DNA of 64,000 bases from Amorphochlora amoebiformis (taxonomy: Eukaryota; Cercozoa; Chlorarachniophyceae): assembly GCA_054601695.1 (NCBI GenBank), contig BAAHQB010000129.1, forward strand, positions 465,093 through 529,092. Reading direction: 5' to 3'. Position numbers and translations under genes: made by a program. Numbering within the stretch: position 1 is the stretch's first letter; every line of letters starts with the position of its first letter. Positions 1-44,187 of the stretch are shown in pieces. The notes below the pieces were generated by a model. The model did not search any database. It was not told the DNA's origin and saw only the letters and a program-made list of their open reading frames with translations.

Positions 1-129
1 CATTAATACCTCCAACAACAAAGATACCATACACGTGTATATCATGTACTATATGTAAATTAGCATTAATACTTCTAACAACACAGATATCACACACGTG
101 TATATGATGCATTATATGTACAGTGTTAC

Positions 130-2453
<2,324 letters not shown>

Positions 2454-2930
2454 CTTAATACTCTTAGAGGAACGAGCGTTGGCATTTAAGGTTATTTTAA
2501 CTCAACACTTCAGATATGCCCGGCGGTCAGGAGTCAGGACCCGGGGGCCCAGGGCCAGGGCCCATTGATTACATGAGGCTTTGCATCTCCATAAGCACGC
2601 AAAGTCATAAGGATTTTAATTATTTCCTCACATGGCAACCAAATAACAGAAAACGTATCTTGGCGTATAATCTCTTGCATTTAAATTTAGTATTGTGCAA
2701 TGTTTGCAATATCTCGTCATATTTTGATACCGTCATCAGTCGATTGTCACAGACTTGTCACAGACTTGTCACAGACTTGTCACAGACACGTAATTGCCTG
2801 GCATCATTGTGTCACTTGAACTGTATTCATGTTCTTTTCATATATACATGTGAATTTATTTATGTGCATGCATGCATACATATGTATAGGTGTCCTTTTG
2901 GGTATATGTGTGTGTGTGATATTGTGTATA

Positions 2931-3007
<77 letters not shown>

Positions 3008-3371
3008 GAGGAGTCATGAATATGGAAGGTTGTAGTAATGATTTCTACATTTAGTAATTAAAAGTATCTAGAGTATCAAGAAATTATCTACATAATATAA
3101 ACTTATTAATAGTGCATATATTCTATTATATGATACTATTCGTTAACTCGCATATATTCTATTATATGATACTATTCGTGAATTGGGGTTCCTAATTACT
3201 TCTAGTATTACTAGACTTACTAATAAGTTACACTATATATCTAGCCACAGTCTAGAGTGTGTGTAATGTTATATATTGTTGCGTAGATGATATTGTCGTC
3301 ATATCTAGATATATACATACTCATATGATGATTAATAATTTTATATGTATATATATATATATATATAATAT

Positions 3372-3411
<40 letters not shown>

Positions 3412-3435
3412 TATATTATGATATGTACTACAGCA

Positions 3436-3466
<31 letters not shown>

Positions 3467-3594
3467 GAGTGTATAATTTATATAATGTATCTAGTCTAGT
3501 AGTGTATAATATTAACAATTTAAATATAATTGTATGCTATGATAATTATATATCTACTTAGATCTAGTGTACATATACATATATATCCTAGATA

Positions 3595-3639
<45 letters not shown>

Positions 3640-3946
3640 ACTACTCTAGACTCTAGTCTAGTGACTCTAGTCTAGTACTAGTAGTAGTAGTAGTAGTAGA
3701 TACTAGAGATACACAAACTAGGACCGTACGGTATCTATCGTATAGTCACTAGAGTCACACTAGCACAATATATTAATTTATTTCTTTATCTGTTAAATGT
3801 CCAGCTGCAGAACTATGCATATTGTATGCGTTTATGAGACATACTCTAGATACTGGCCTGGCTATTATAAACTTAATTCTATGACGTACGTTACGTACTA
3901 ACTGTATAGGCGGAGATCCAGCTGGAAGTTTAGCTTTCACGGGCAC
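2454..3946. other. Spacer between TMEM231 start and ammonium transporter end
   Basis: About 1.5 kb with no supported gene. It should hold the TMEM231 promoter next to 2453. At 2742-2785 there is a short tandem of TTGTCACAGAC. TA runs lie at 2938-3006 and 3340-3465. From about 3040 to 3760 the sequence is AT-rich and dense in CTAG, such as the TCTAGACTCTAGTCTAG stretch near 3650. Confidence 0.6.
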
Positions 3947-5508
3947 TTAGCAGATATCGATGTTTTGTGGCGAAGCATTTAGTATCTGGCGATTTACGTC
4001 CGGTTCGGTATTTAATCGAGACGTTTGGTCTGAGAGTCTCGCCGAGCGTACCTTCCGCTTCTTGTCTCCCAGACCTGAAATCCTAACAGAATGTTCTCGC
4101 TTCCCCAATTCATACTGGTCTAGCCCCGCGTCCTCGGCAACCTCAGAAACACGCAAGATGCCTGCGGCGTACATCGAGAAGAATACCATTCCGTTCATAA
4201 CGGCCGACCAAAGCGTGATGACTAACACGCCGATCAGCTGGTTACGAAACTGGTTCCCGCTGATGATCGCGTCATTCTGGTATCCGTACGCCCGGCTGAT
4301 ATTGCTCCCCGTTGCGAAAATACCCACAGCCAAGACGCCAAATGCGCCACAGCATCCGTGGACCGGGAATGCATCCAAAGGGTCGTCGATGCCGAGGCGA
4401 ACGAGGAGTTCGGATGACCCAATGTAGACCATGCCGCCAAAAAACCCAATCATCATCGCTGCCCATGGCTCGGTGACATGACAGCTTGCTGTGATCGATA
4501 CAAGCCCCGCCAGAGCACCGTTGAGAGAGCGTTCGAGGCTATAAATGCCCGTAGCAAAACGAGAGTATAACGCGCATGTCACAATGCCAGAAGCCGCAGA
4601 AATAGTGGTCGTGACTGCAACCTTTGAGGCTAGGTTGATGTAGCTGCCGTTGCCGGCTCCAGCACCCAGGGTCGACCCGCAGTTGAAACCGTACCAGCCC
4701 TGGTTATAATATGTATCTATACAAATTATATATATATATATATATATATACATATGTATATACACACATATATAAATATATACAATAATATAATATATTA
4801 CATATTTACATATAAACATATATGTTCACTTTACATCCAGCACATATATCCTTAAATCAGAAATTACCATCCAGAGAATCGATACCCCGAGCGCGCAAAA
4901 CAGGTCGTTGGAGCCTCGGAGTCTTCCTGGCTGCTCGAGGAAGTACTTACGCGGTCCAACAGCTAGGGATCCCATAAGACCCGCCACTCCTCCCGTGAGA
5001 TGTACAACACCCGAGCCCGCAAAGTCGATCATGCCGTTCTGCTTGAGGTACCGCCCGCCATCCTCGCCGACATAGAATGCGGAGAGCCAACCGGTGCCCG
5101 ACCACACCCAATGGACGACCACCGGGTAGATGAACGTAGTGAGCATAATGGCGTAGATCAGGTAGCCCTCCGTCGTACAGCGCTCTGCCACCGAGCCTGA
5201 CACGATAGTCGCGCACGTACCGGCGAACGTCCACTGGAAGAAAAACTTGTGGTACGACTCATCGTTGTTGAAATTCTGGAGCGCCCAGTTGCCAGAGCCG
5301 ATAAAGGTATTGTCATTGCCGGGGTTATTGTTAGCTGTTCGGTCATTGCCGAAGGCGAAGGAGTAGCCCAAGATCCAAAAGCAGAAGCATGCGATTGAGA
5401 CGTCCATGAGGTTTTTGAAGAGAATGCTGTTGCGGTTCTTGATGCGGACAGAACCGGCCTCGAGAAGGGCGAATCCAGCTTGCATGACTGGAGTTAAATG
5501 CCATATTC

Positions 5509-5557
<49 letters not shown>

Positions 5558-5984
5558 ATATATGTATATATATATATATATATATATGCGTGTATTTATG
5601 AGAGTGAATGTATTTACACATATGGAGAATATATACGTACATGTATGTATACATACGTAGACATCAACATCACGGCAAAACGAATTTATTGCAGTCTCAC
5701 AGAATATGAAGAATCCACAAATAAGCATCCACATGATATCCGTCACGCCCCTAAGGGTCTCTAGAGAGCTGCTCGTCGCAAGGGTCGCAGCATCGACAGC
5801 CGTGATATTCACCCCAGATTGGCATATCTGTCAACACGACGTACGATGGTCAATTTTCGATGCATATCTAACGTTCTCCAGGGCTTGGGGATGAGCATTG
5901 GTTGTTTCTTTTAAGTTGAGATACCTTGAGATTAAAGCCTTCAACACCGGCTACGGAGTTTGAGGCGTAGAAGCACTGAGTCAT
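3947..5984 (-). CDS. Ammonium transporter (Amt/Mep/Rh family)
   Basis: Four exons join in phase: 5984-5925, 5827-5701, 5487-4868 and 4699-3947 (stop), giving about 519 residues. The product is a plasma-membrane-type channel for NH4+/NH3 with eleven predicted membrane segments. Family hallmarks visible are [16 protein letters not shown] (from about residue 62), SGSVAER (159-165), the pore histidine in VVHLTGG (H225) and the second pore histidine in VHGCCGAFG (H383), and GWYGFN at the exon 3/4 joint (270-275). The C-terminal tail is charged and may be regulatory. The start is uncertain: the frame stays open upstream of 5984 to a good acceptor at about 6030, and a possible further 5' exon ends at a GTAAGT donor near 6177. 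The N-terminus may therefore be longer and extracellular, with several Cys. Introns 2 and 3 are (TA)n. Confidence 0.88.
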
Positions 5985-7229
5985 TACCTGATCTGTACAT
6001 GTAAATGACCCGTTTTGAGGACTAAGACTGGGTGTCGAGGGAATATGAGATGAGAAGAGATAAAGTGCATTTATACAAACACATACAATTGGGTTGGGAT
6101 GGTGTATTCCAGGTGCGTCAGAGGCTGCGAATTTGAAGACTACCGTTTGAAAAGGTCTTCTCTGTGATAAAAGCTACTTACTGCCGGGCTGCTTCTGCTA
6201 ATACTCGAAAGCAGAATTCAAAGCCTCGGGCAACGCGGTTTTTCTTGTTAAATTCAGAGTCTGTATCAGACGGTTCAGAGTCTGATCAGACCCCCAAAAT
6301 ATTCTTATCTCATTATTATTAGTGGAGCTTCTTTTTGGGTAAACTTCTAATCAGATTAATCCAGTACTAAGTCCAAACAGTTCTGGATCTAGCCATTAAT
6401 TATTAATAATATTAGCTCATTATATTACTATATTATTAGTAAATCTGCAAAATCCCTAATTTACATGATGGGCCAGTGGGCGGCACTGTGGGCCAGCCTG
6501 GCCAGGCCGCCAGGGCCACCGAGGGAGGACTGAAGCATTAAGACTGATATACGGCGGATGTGGCATAATTTGTAATTAATGATGACTCATTCGATCAATA
6601 GCGGGCCGACCTGTTCAGGACACTATGATCTTAGAGATACCGTGAAAGTCTACAATTAACTAGATTTTTTATCCTTGATCTAGATTCTAGATAATTACGA
6701 TCATCCATCATCCGAGAGGAGAATTCCGGCCTCTAGAGGCTGTTTTTAATTAATTTCAATGCGATGACTGGATTCATATGATTACATTGTCTAGATTGTA
6801 CCACGGTGCCAACCGTCACAAGTCCACATTCAGTCGCAGACTCGCAGCTATCCAGACGGTAGTCACTGTGACGCCTGACGATCAAACTAGTCACTAATAT
6901 GCTTTTTGAACTTCATGGAGGAGGCATATATAATATTATATGCTATGAGATATATGCATACATATATGTGTTTGTTTATATATGTGTGTATATATATATA
7001 ATTATATATATCATAGTATATAATACATTGTATATATATATATATAACATCATGATATACGATGATCGGATATACACTATACGGTATCGGATATATACTA
7101 TACGGTATACATAATAGTATGATTATATAATAGTAATGTTACATGTATTATGTATATATATATATGTGTATGTATATATATACTAGTATATACATACACA
7201 TACATAGTTACACATACATGTATACTATG

Positions 7230-7266
<37 letters not shown>

Positions 7267-7292
7267 ATAATACTATAGTATACGTATAAATA

Positions 7293-7326
<34 letters not shown>

Positions 7327-7360
7327 CTAGTATATCATGATCATGATATGTATGCTATAG

Positions 7361-7394
<34 letters not shown>

Positions 7395-7831
7395 TATATA
7401 TATATATGTGTGTGTGTATAAATATGTACATATATATATATATATATATAATACCATAATCTGGATAATATACCGTAATTACATCTGTCTAGTCTGTGTA
7501 TCATCTAGATCATGATACGGTCACTATCTAAATTATTGTCAATGTACTAGTGTAGAAGATATTATTATTGTTATAATATTATAATTCCATACCATAGTAT
7601 TGTATATATATCTAGTATACATATATATATATACGTGAGTTTGTGTGTGTACTAATTTATTACTAAGGCTAGTTTAACGAGTTAGAGACTTAGAGTTAGC
7701 ATTAATTAAGTATAGCGTAATTATATAATTTATATCTGTATCATGATACGGTCATTCTAAATTTCTAATCATTGTTATAACATTATAATCATTACTATAT
7801 AGCGCATATATGATATCATGGCATATATCTA

Positions 7832-7867
<36 letters not shown>

Positions 7868-7975
7868 TAGATATATATATATATATAATATAATATACAT
7901 ATACCAACTTATCACTAAGCCACCTAGTATAGTTAGTATTAACCTAGATTAACTTCGTACCATAGTATATATATG

Positions 7976-8017
<42 letters not shown>

Positions 8018-8656
8018 CTAGATTATAGAAGCCTATATATAAGTCAGTAGTTCATGCAAAATTGAGGATCACTCTAGTTACTATATATCTAGTATATTCC
8101 AGATAATTTTTAACGAATGGACAAGATAAATTTTCAAATTATATCGTTATACTAGTTCTAGTAGTTATATCATCCAGATCATGGCATACATGATCCAGAT
8201 AATGTCATATAACCTACATAACGTTATACTAGGTATGATGATGAGTCGGAGACTCGGAGTGAGCACTGGTAACTTCTACTGATCGCTAGTTAATATTGCA
8301 AGCCGCAAGTTGCGATGAGCCGCCGCATGATCTCTCTAGTCACTACTAGACTAGCATCACTGAGGAATTCAAATCACTGAAATTAAAACCGTAACTAAGA
8401 GTCAATATTGTCAATCTCTAGAATCTAGACAGCTGCCATGATCCAGATGATCACAGGCCCTGAGGTAGTCTAGAACTTGGAAAAACTTGCGGGAAGAAAC
8501 TTGGACGTGAAGTGCTGTGATCGGTAGCAAAAGTGTCCAGTCGCTGTCATTTTTCTTGAGTGGTAATGCGATAACGTGTGTTTGTATAGTATACGTGTAT
8601 GTGTGTGCATGTGATAATGTGTGTTTATATTATATATGTGTAGTATAATGCGTGTA
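5985..8656. other. Spacer between ammonium transporter and malate dehydrogenase
   Basis: No supported gene apart from possible 5' exons of the transporter near 6030-6250. From 6250 to 8650 the sequence is AT-rich and unique-looking, dense in CTAG, GATC and ATAT palindromes, with short TA runs at 6970-7460, 7830-7890 and 7985-8015. No minisatellite is seen. Confidence 0.55.
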
Positions 8657-19280
<10,624 letters not shown>

Positions 19281-19549
19281 GCTGGGAGACGTTAGGTTCA
19301 ACACCAATCACGGGATTCGGGGAAATGAAAAGGGGGGATGGGGATGAAGTGAATCCTCGGTAAAATCTATACACACAAGATGCGCTGGACACAGTGGCGA
19401 CCTCAGCGAATACGTGGCTTTCGGTATACCACTCAACAAGTACCCCCCTCAACACTGTGGTAACGGGACATGCGAGGGACATATATTTATAAGCTGATCT
19501 GGGACTTCCGTGGGACACATGCGGTCATTTGTTTGCTGGTTGTCCGTCG
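19281..19549. promoter_or_regulatory. Divergent intergenic region between MDH and the unknown plus-strand gene
   Basis: A 269-bp gap between two divergent start codons, so promoters for both probably lie here. No TATA box or other element can be singled out with confidence. Confidence 0.4.
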
Positions 19550-27003
<7,454 letters not shown>

Positions 27004-27755
27004 GTGGATCTAGTCGATAATAGTCTAGATGCAGTCATTTTTCACATGTCTAGATGTGTAAAGGAGTGGTAGGAGGTGATGAATGATTGACTTCGGATCA
27101 TGATCAGGACGCAAAGGTCCAGACTAGCAATATTCTACATATTCCATACCGAAAACCAAAGTCTAGCCTAGTACTAGTCAACTGATGATCAGTATCATAC
27201 GGTACATGGCAGTGCTAAGCTCAAGGTAAGTTATTTATAATTAAAGTTTATCTAACTGAAATTTATTCTTAAATTTTAATTTGGTAAATTTTAAATTAAT
27301 ATAATAATCATAAGCCAATTGTTATTACTAATCATAGTCTATGATGTAGTTAATGTGACCATGATCTACCTGATCATCACGATATGTCTATATATTAGAT
27401 ATATATAATGTATGCTGGTGTATAATACACTGCATATGTACATACAAATATATACACATATAAAATACATTTGTATGTATATATATCTAGTATATATATG
27501 TAACGGTATGTATAAATATATCATGTGACACATAAATGTATACTATGATATTAGCATGACGATGATATGTGTGTATATATGTACTGCAGTTCACTGTATA
27601 CTATGATATATACACCAGACACACATCATAGTATATATATCTAGTATATGACGGTATTATCTCATAGTATCATGATATTATATACAAGTACTCATATAGA
27701 CCTATGATATATATATTATATATATATATATGTGTGTGTGTGTCTGTATATAACG

Positions 27756-27803
<48 letters not shown>

Positions 27804-27804
27804 T

Positions 27805-27853
<49 letters not shown>

Positions 27854-27900
27854 ATGTATACTATTATATATACTATGATATATATATATATATATGTATT

Positions 27901-27986
<86 letters not shown>

Positions 27987-28227
27987 CAATATAACAAGGC
28001 GAAAGATGGAATGCTTAATATGAATAATAATCAACTCAATTGGCAAAACAACCTTCGGCTTACTAAACATTTAGTCATATGTACATAACCAGCTGTACAC
28101 TGGCAGTAGCCCCATGGTCGCAAGTTGTACAGAATTAAACCAGGCTAACACTTGCAGCATCTCAGGGCAGCAGTATACGCGAGATACGATGCAGGCTAGG
28201 CACTCCTGTAGGTCCTCATGAGCACAA
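27004..28227. other. Convergent spacer
   Basis: 27004-27700 is unique AT-rich sequence with CTAG/GATC palindromes. 27700-27990 is (TA)n. 28070-28225 could hold the last exon of the minus-strand ORF (an open frame ends at 28071), but I cannot confirm it. Confidence 0.5.
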
Positions 28228-29250
28228 TCATGTTGCAGACAGTCTGTTCTTCGTGGTTTTGTGTGGGTGTACTTTGGACTTAAGTTGTGAGTGATTATCG
28301 TGTGAGAGGTTCGGAGCGTGCGTATGCGCATGGGAGCGGGGATGGGAACAGAGATGGGAGTAGATATGGGAGCGGGGACGGGGCTGGTAAATTGGACGCG
28401 AATTTGTACGGAAATTGTAACGAGGACGGGAATTGGAATTGTGTGGACGGGAAGTGGAATGAGGAGCCAATTTGTGATGAGGGTCGACATGGGAATCGGC
28501 AATAGCATGAGAACCGAGGTTGAAAGGAGGATTAGAACCGTAAGGAAGACGAGAATAAATTGGACGGATATGGGAAAGAGACTGAGATTGGTGGTGTGAA
28601 TGAGAACGAGGATGGGAATGGTTGCCGGAATGTGAACGGGAATGTGGACGTCGCAAAGGCTTCTCCCAGTGAGATGGTCTCGGTGATCTGGGAGCCCGTC
28701 GATTCTGCGAGAGCGGGACGGGCTTTGAGCCATGGGCATGATCTCGATCCAGTTCAGGTAGAAGAGTGGGGCATGCAGACTGTGGTTGTTGTGGAGAATG
28801 TGCAGCCTCCTTGCTTTGACATCGCAGCATGAATAAAACTGTGTGCGTGCTGGGAGATGTTTCATGTGAGCTAGCGTTGTTTTGGGTGTTCTCACGAGTC
28901 TCCATAGCATTCATGCAGAGGGGGGATATGGGCGTGAGAATCATGAACCGAAAAGACCGCGAACGACTACTCTTTTTGCGATCAACGCCAGGCTGGATAG
29001 GATTTGGAGGACTGGTGTTCAGAGTGTCGTTCTTGGCGTTGGCTGTCTTTTTGGTGATGGAACTGGCATTGGGGTAGGCGGTGGGGCTGGCATCTGGACC
29101 ATCACCGTCGTCACCACCGCTGAGGTTGGGGCTGACTGCCGCATTGACGTTTTTGGGCCTGGGGTTTGGCTTCGGCGGCGTGTTGGAGGGTGTAAGGCCG
29201 TGGAGCTTGGAGTTCTGACGTTTGTCCATCGGATGGTGGACAATCCTCAT
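28228..29250 (-). CDS. Hypothetical protein ORF (340 codons)
   Basis: An open minus-strand frame from ATG 29250 to a stop at 28228 in a region with no TA arrays. The product is rich in Ser, Pro, His, Arg and Asn. Residues about 205-330 are a degenerate H-S-R-S/P repeat that comes from a GGGAATGG-type DNA repeat (28310-28660), so part may be a read-through intron. A second minus-strand frame (28071-28910) overlaps it and ends in a Cys-rich stretch, which could be the true 3' exon. No domain recognised. It is divergent from the ubiquitin-like gene, with 345 bp between the start codons. Confidence 0.3.
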   Translation of the reverse strand: MRIVHHPMDKRQNSKLHGLTPSNTPPKPNPRPKNVNAAVSPNLSGGDDGDGPDASPTAYPNASSITKKTANAKNDTLNTSPPNPIQPGVDRKKSSRSRSFRFMILTPISPLCMNAMETRENTQNNASSHETSPSTHTVLFMLRCQSKEAAHSPQQPQSACPTLLPELDRDHAHGSKPVPLSQNRRAPRSPRPSHWEKPLRRPHSRSHSGNHSHPRSHSHHQSQSLSHIRPIYSRLPYGSNPPFNLGSHAIADSHVDPHHKLAPHSTSRPHNSNSRPRYNFRTNSRPIYQPRPRSHIYSHLCSHPRSHAHTHAPNLSHDNHSQLKSKVHPHKTTKNRLSAT

Positions 29251-29595
29251 CGAAGGAGGTTCTTGTCGGGACTCGTTGGAACAGCTCTGAAAGCGAGCTT
29301 GGGCGCGTTGGCAACGCAGAGCACGGTTTCGATTTTACAAGCAGCTCTTTATACAAGCTGAGAGTCTATCTGAGTTTTTTTGGTTATCTTGGCATGTCTT
29401 CGGAGCAATTTCGCTATGTACACAGGATGCGTTTCCGCGTGGGTCTGCACGTAGGCCTTCGTCGACACGTGGCACACTAGCAATGAAGGTCAAGGAAAAT
29501 TAGCTTTTCGGTATCCCGGAAACCCGGGATTCGTCTCTGAATGATTTCGCAACCCGTCTTCCTGGAAAAAGACAGCCAAAGCTAAACCCAGCGCC

Positions 29596-30004
29596 ATGCC
29601 GATGCAGGTGTTGAGAGAGGAATGTGGAATATGTGAATGTCTGTGAGGTGTATTTGATTGCGGTATGGATTCAGATTTACATCAAGAAGCTCGACGGGAA
29701 GAAGAGCCCGTTCAATTTTGAGCCGTCCACAACAATCAAGAAAGTCAAGGAGGTTTGTTTTGGGTCTCAACCACGTTGCATCCATTTGACTCCCGGTTAC
29801 ATGAGAGAGTAAAGATCAGTATTTGTTGCCCAGGTTCTGGCCGAAAAGACGGGTATCTTTACAGAGGCTATCCGGTTGATCTTCCAGGGCCAGCCTATGA
29901 AGGATGATAAGACCCTGGAGGATTCTAAGGTCAAGGCGGGCAATGTTATCCACATGATTCTACAGCTACGGGGGGGAACAAATCAAAATTGCCACAGTCT
30001 GTAA
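29596..30004 (+). CDS. Ubiquitin-like protein with LRGG and an eight-residue tail
   Basis: Three exons in phase: 29596-29607, 29675-29752 and 29834-30004, giving 86 residues. After MP, residues 3-78 align without gaps to the 76 residues of ubiquitin (MQIYIKKLDGKK at the start, MILQLRGG at the end), followed by TNQNCHSL. In ubiquitin numbering L8, I44, H68, K6, K11, K27 and K33 are kept. K29 is V, K48 is Q, K63 is A, and position 72 is Q where ubiquitin has R and NEDD8 has A. The tail must be cut off before conjugation. It could be a NEDD8-type modifier or a separate ubiquitin-like protein. Linkage through K48 or K63 is impossible and charging by the ubiquitin E1 is unlikely. Introns are only 67 and 81 bp, unlike the giant introns of its neighbours. 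Confidence 0.85.
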
Positions 30005-30892
30005 TGAGCGGCATGTGCGCGGGTGTAGGTCGGACAGATACCGTATGACGGAAAGTAGAGACTCAATCAGCGGTAATCTCTAGACCGTTGAAGCGTACGG
30101 ATAGATAGCTAAGCTGTACAAACCCTGTGCCATGCTCACTCACCCTTTATCACGGCACCTGTTGGAATTGCAAATATCCATCTGTAGTCATACATATGTA
30201 TCATGTGTGTAGTGTGTGCATATGCATCTCGTCATTCGATCATCTTCTAGATCCGATGGTACTATGCCATCTGGAATTATCTATCTAGTCTGATAGTATA
30301 TGGATTACCAACTCAATCGTATTTGAAAGTAATTGGATATCTAGCTAGCTAGCTATAGCGCGATATGCGCGCGTCCAGTGCACATGTATACGTACACGAA
30401 AAACGTCGCACACACACAATTTTGACGTGACGATGCGTAGACGCATTCCGACTGGATACATGTATATATCTACTGGTATATACTAGATATGGCTAGTGAT
30501 CAGGATCTAGCAAATATATATATGTAACTCTCTATGTGTATATATATATATACTAGTATACTCACTGACTATATCTACTCGATATCATATACGCTGCTAG
30601 CGCTAGTCTACTAGGTCTAGCTTCTCAGACAGCTAGTTGCAATATTTACGAAAGTACGGTAAGTCTGGTTATTAATTAGTGATACAAAATAATCTAGATT
30701 GTCCTCAATCATCTAGATCTTGCCAGCTCTCTACTAGGCTCCAGGGCGAATCATCTCAATTCTATTAATATTCTTCCTCGTACGTAACCCGCGTCTCTAG
30801 GCCTATGGCAACGTGCGGTAGCACTGAGCTCGGATCTGGATGTATCCGGATCCAGCTGTGTGCAGGCTAGGTCTATAGTACTAGTAGCACGG
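30005..30892. other. Convergent CTAG-rich spacer
   Basis: Between the stop of the ubiquitin-like gene and the stop of the TMEM144-like gene. AT-rich unique sequence with many short palindromes (CTAGCTAGCTAGCTA near 30341, GCGCGATATGCGCGC near 30358). No ORF. Confidence 0.5.
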
Positions 30893-42433
<11,541 letters not shown>

Positions 42434-42530
42434 CCTACAGATGCTGAACCAGCAGCAACACGTACGAAGACGGATGTCAACACTGGAGAGCCCACGTGCT
42501 GTCCACGTGCTTTCAGCGGGAGTTGGGTAT

Positions 42531-42634
42531 CAGGGAGTCTCCTGAGGCTCCAAACTTGCTTTTGCACCGGGATTGAACCAGGGTACCCCCTTGAAATTAA
42601 GAGTGCCTTTCGGAGAATCCTCAGAGACTCCCTG
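42531..42634. mobile_element. Candidate MITE with ~17-bp terminal inverted repeats
   Basis: CAGGGAGTCTCCTGAGG at the left end pairs with CCTCAGAGACTCCCTG at the right end (one base difference). The element is 104 bp, with a tRNA B-box-like GGTTCAATCCC on its minus strand. No clear target-site duplication. It lies between the divergent TMEM144-like and AP2-like start codons. Confidence 0.5.
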
Positions 42635-42830
42635 TTCCTTTTGGACACCGGATGGTTTCTGCTGATTTCTCCTTGGACACGAAGGGTGTAATAATAGCTG
42701 CCAGGGGTATGTGATTTACGAAGAAGTGCCAAAGGTGGGACAATACCAAATACTTATTTTATCGGTAAAATTTCTAAATCACCTTAAATCCGCCGACACC
42801 CCCCAAACGGCCTCAAAATCCACCTGTCCC

Positions 42831-43772
42831 ATGTTCCCATCTAGCTTCGACGCCGACATCGCCTTTGGCTCGTCGGATTTTCGCTTGGACGATGAAGACT
42901 TGATCTTCACGGACGGCTTAAACATCATGAGCCCTGTTGAAAAAATGGGCACGATAAAAAATCAGGAGAACGCTTGGCGTCAGTTCATTGATACAGACAA
43001 GTCAGGCTTTCCGTCGCCCAAAAAGGAGTTTCTGGGAAGCAAGAACAGCCCCAAGGCCAGAAGTATTGAGTTTGGACAGGAGGAGAAGGAAATTCCTGTG
43101 CCCAGGCTCGAGACGAAGCTTAAGCTCGAAAAGAAGGCACCTGCTGCGGAGACCGGTTCTGCCCTCTACTACAAGGCCCACAAATATATCGGGCCCACCA
43201 AGAGCAACCGACCCAACTACAAGGCGAAACAGGCCTGGGAGTGGGATATATATCCGCACGGCATCTCCAAACAAAACGGCAAGCTGAGGGTACAAATCAA
43301 GCAAAAGGGTGTGAACCCAACCTATCCGTCCTTTCCGAATAGCAAGCAAGGATTGTTGGACGCCGCCATGTATCGCGACACAGAAACCATGCGCTTATGG
43401 GAGTCTGGAATCCTTGTCAGGGCGCCCAAGTTTAATTTCGAGCATCCCGACTTCAAGAAGCCGGCCAAGAAGCCGCGCCGGAGACGGCGCAGGAAAAAAA
43501 ACCCTGAACCAGATCTCGAGCTGCAGCGCGAGCAAGAAGCCCAATCTGAAAGAGAGCGCGAGATGGAATTGGAAACAGACTACTCCAAAACTTCATCTTC
43601 CCAGTTCAAACTATCGTCCATTCCCGCTAACGACTTCCAATTCTCTATGGGCACAGGCGATAGCAACGACCCCTTGATGCTAATGGACGACTTTTTATCC
43701 TCGGCCGGTTTCTCCTCCAATGGCTTCTCCTCCAGTGAGGACGGCGTGTGGAAAATGGACGAGATGATGTAA
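42831..43772 (+). CDS. Putative AP2-like DNA-binding protein
   Basis: A single-exon frame of 313 codons from ATG 42831. The frame is open 120 bp further upstream but without an ATG. Residues about 133-185 (WEWDIYPHGISKQNGKLRVQ, then IKQKG...YPSFPNSKQGLLDAAMYRD) have the AP2/ERF pattern: a GIS-K strand, two more strands (G-KLRVQI-KQK and YPSF), then a helix of the form A..YRD. A basic run (PAKKPRRRRRRKKNP, about residues 211-225) could be a nuclear localisation signal. The C-terminus is Ser-rich and acidic with DDFLSSAGFSSNGFSSSEDG, like an activation region. The assignment is by pattern, not by search. A transcription factor role is inferred. Lower confidence than the enzymes because AP2 domains outside plants diverge strongly. 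Confidence 0.6.
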   Translation: MFPSSFDADIAFGSSDFRLDDEDLIFTDGLNIMSPVEKMGTIKNQENAWRQFIDTDKSGFPSPKKEFLGSKNSPKARSIEFGQEEKEIPVPRLETKLKLEKKAPAAETGSALYYKAHKYIGPTKSNRPNYKAKQAWEWDIYPHGISKQNGKLRVQIKQKGVNPTYPSFPNSKQGLLDAAMYRDTETMRLWESGILVRAPKFNFEHPDFKKPAKKPRRRRRRKKNPEPDLELQREQEAQSEREREMELETDYSKTSSSQFKLSSIPANDFQFSMGTGDSNDPLMLMDDFLSSAGFSSNGFSSSEDGVWKMDEMM

Positions 43773-44154
43773 ATTACCATTCTACAGTTCTCCCTTTGAA
43801 GACTTGTCCAGTCAACTGCTCGCGGGCTGCGAGCTGCGTCTTCATTCCGTCCCTAGATTTCATTAGTAGTAGTAGGTGTAGGGAAAGATGGAGTTTATCG
43901 ATTGCCTGTTTGGCAGGCTCGGTACCCGTCTCACATGCACATTTTGTCGTTCGAGATCAAGGGCGACAACCGGGGTCTGGCTCGAGCTCGGCGTCACCGC
44001 CTTGAAAAGAAATTGTCCTCCGTATTAGCAACCATTAGTCAAAAAAGTTTTCAAATTATCTAAGTTATTCAATCTCGGATTTATTTGTGAGGATGAAGAT
44101 GATCTAGCTTTAGAAGGAGTAAATCTAGTAGACTAAGTTTTATAACTCAGAGCA

Positions 44155-44187
<33 letters not shown>

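Noticed and set aside
3960-4427. 155-codon plus-strand ORF
   Set aside because: Antisense shadow of the last ammonium transporter exon.
28071-28910. 280-codon minus-strand ORF as a separate gene
   Set aside because: It overlaps the 340-codon ORF in another frame and much of it is a translated GGGAATG-type repeat. Only its 3' end may be a real exon.
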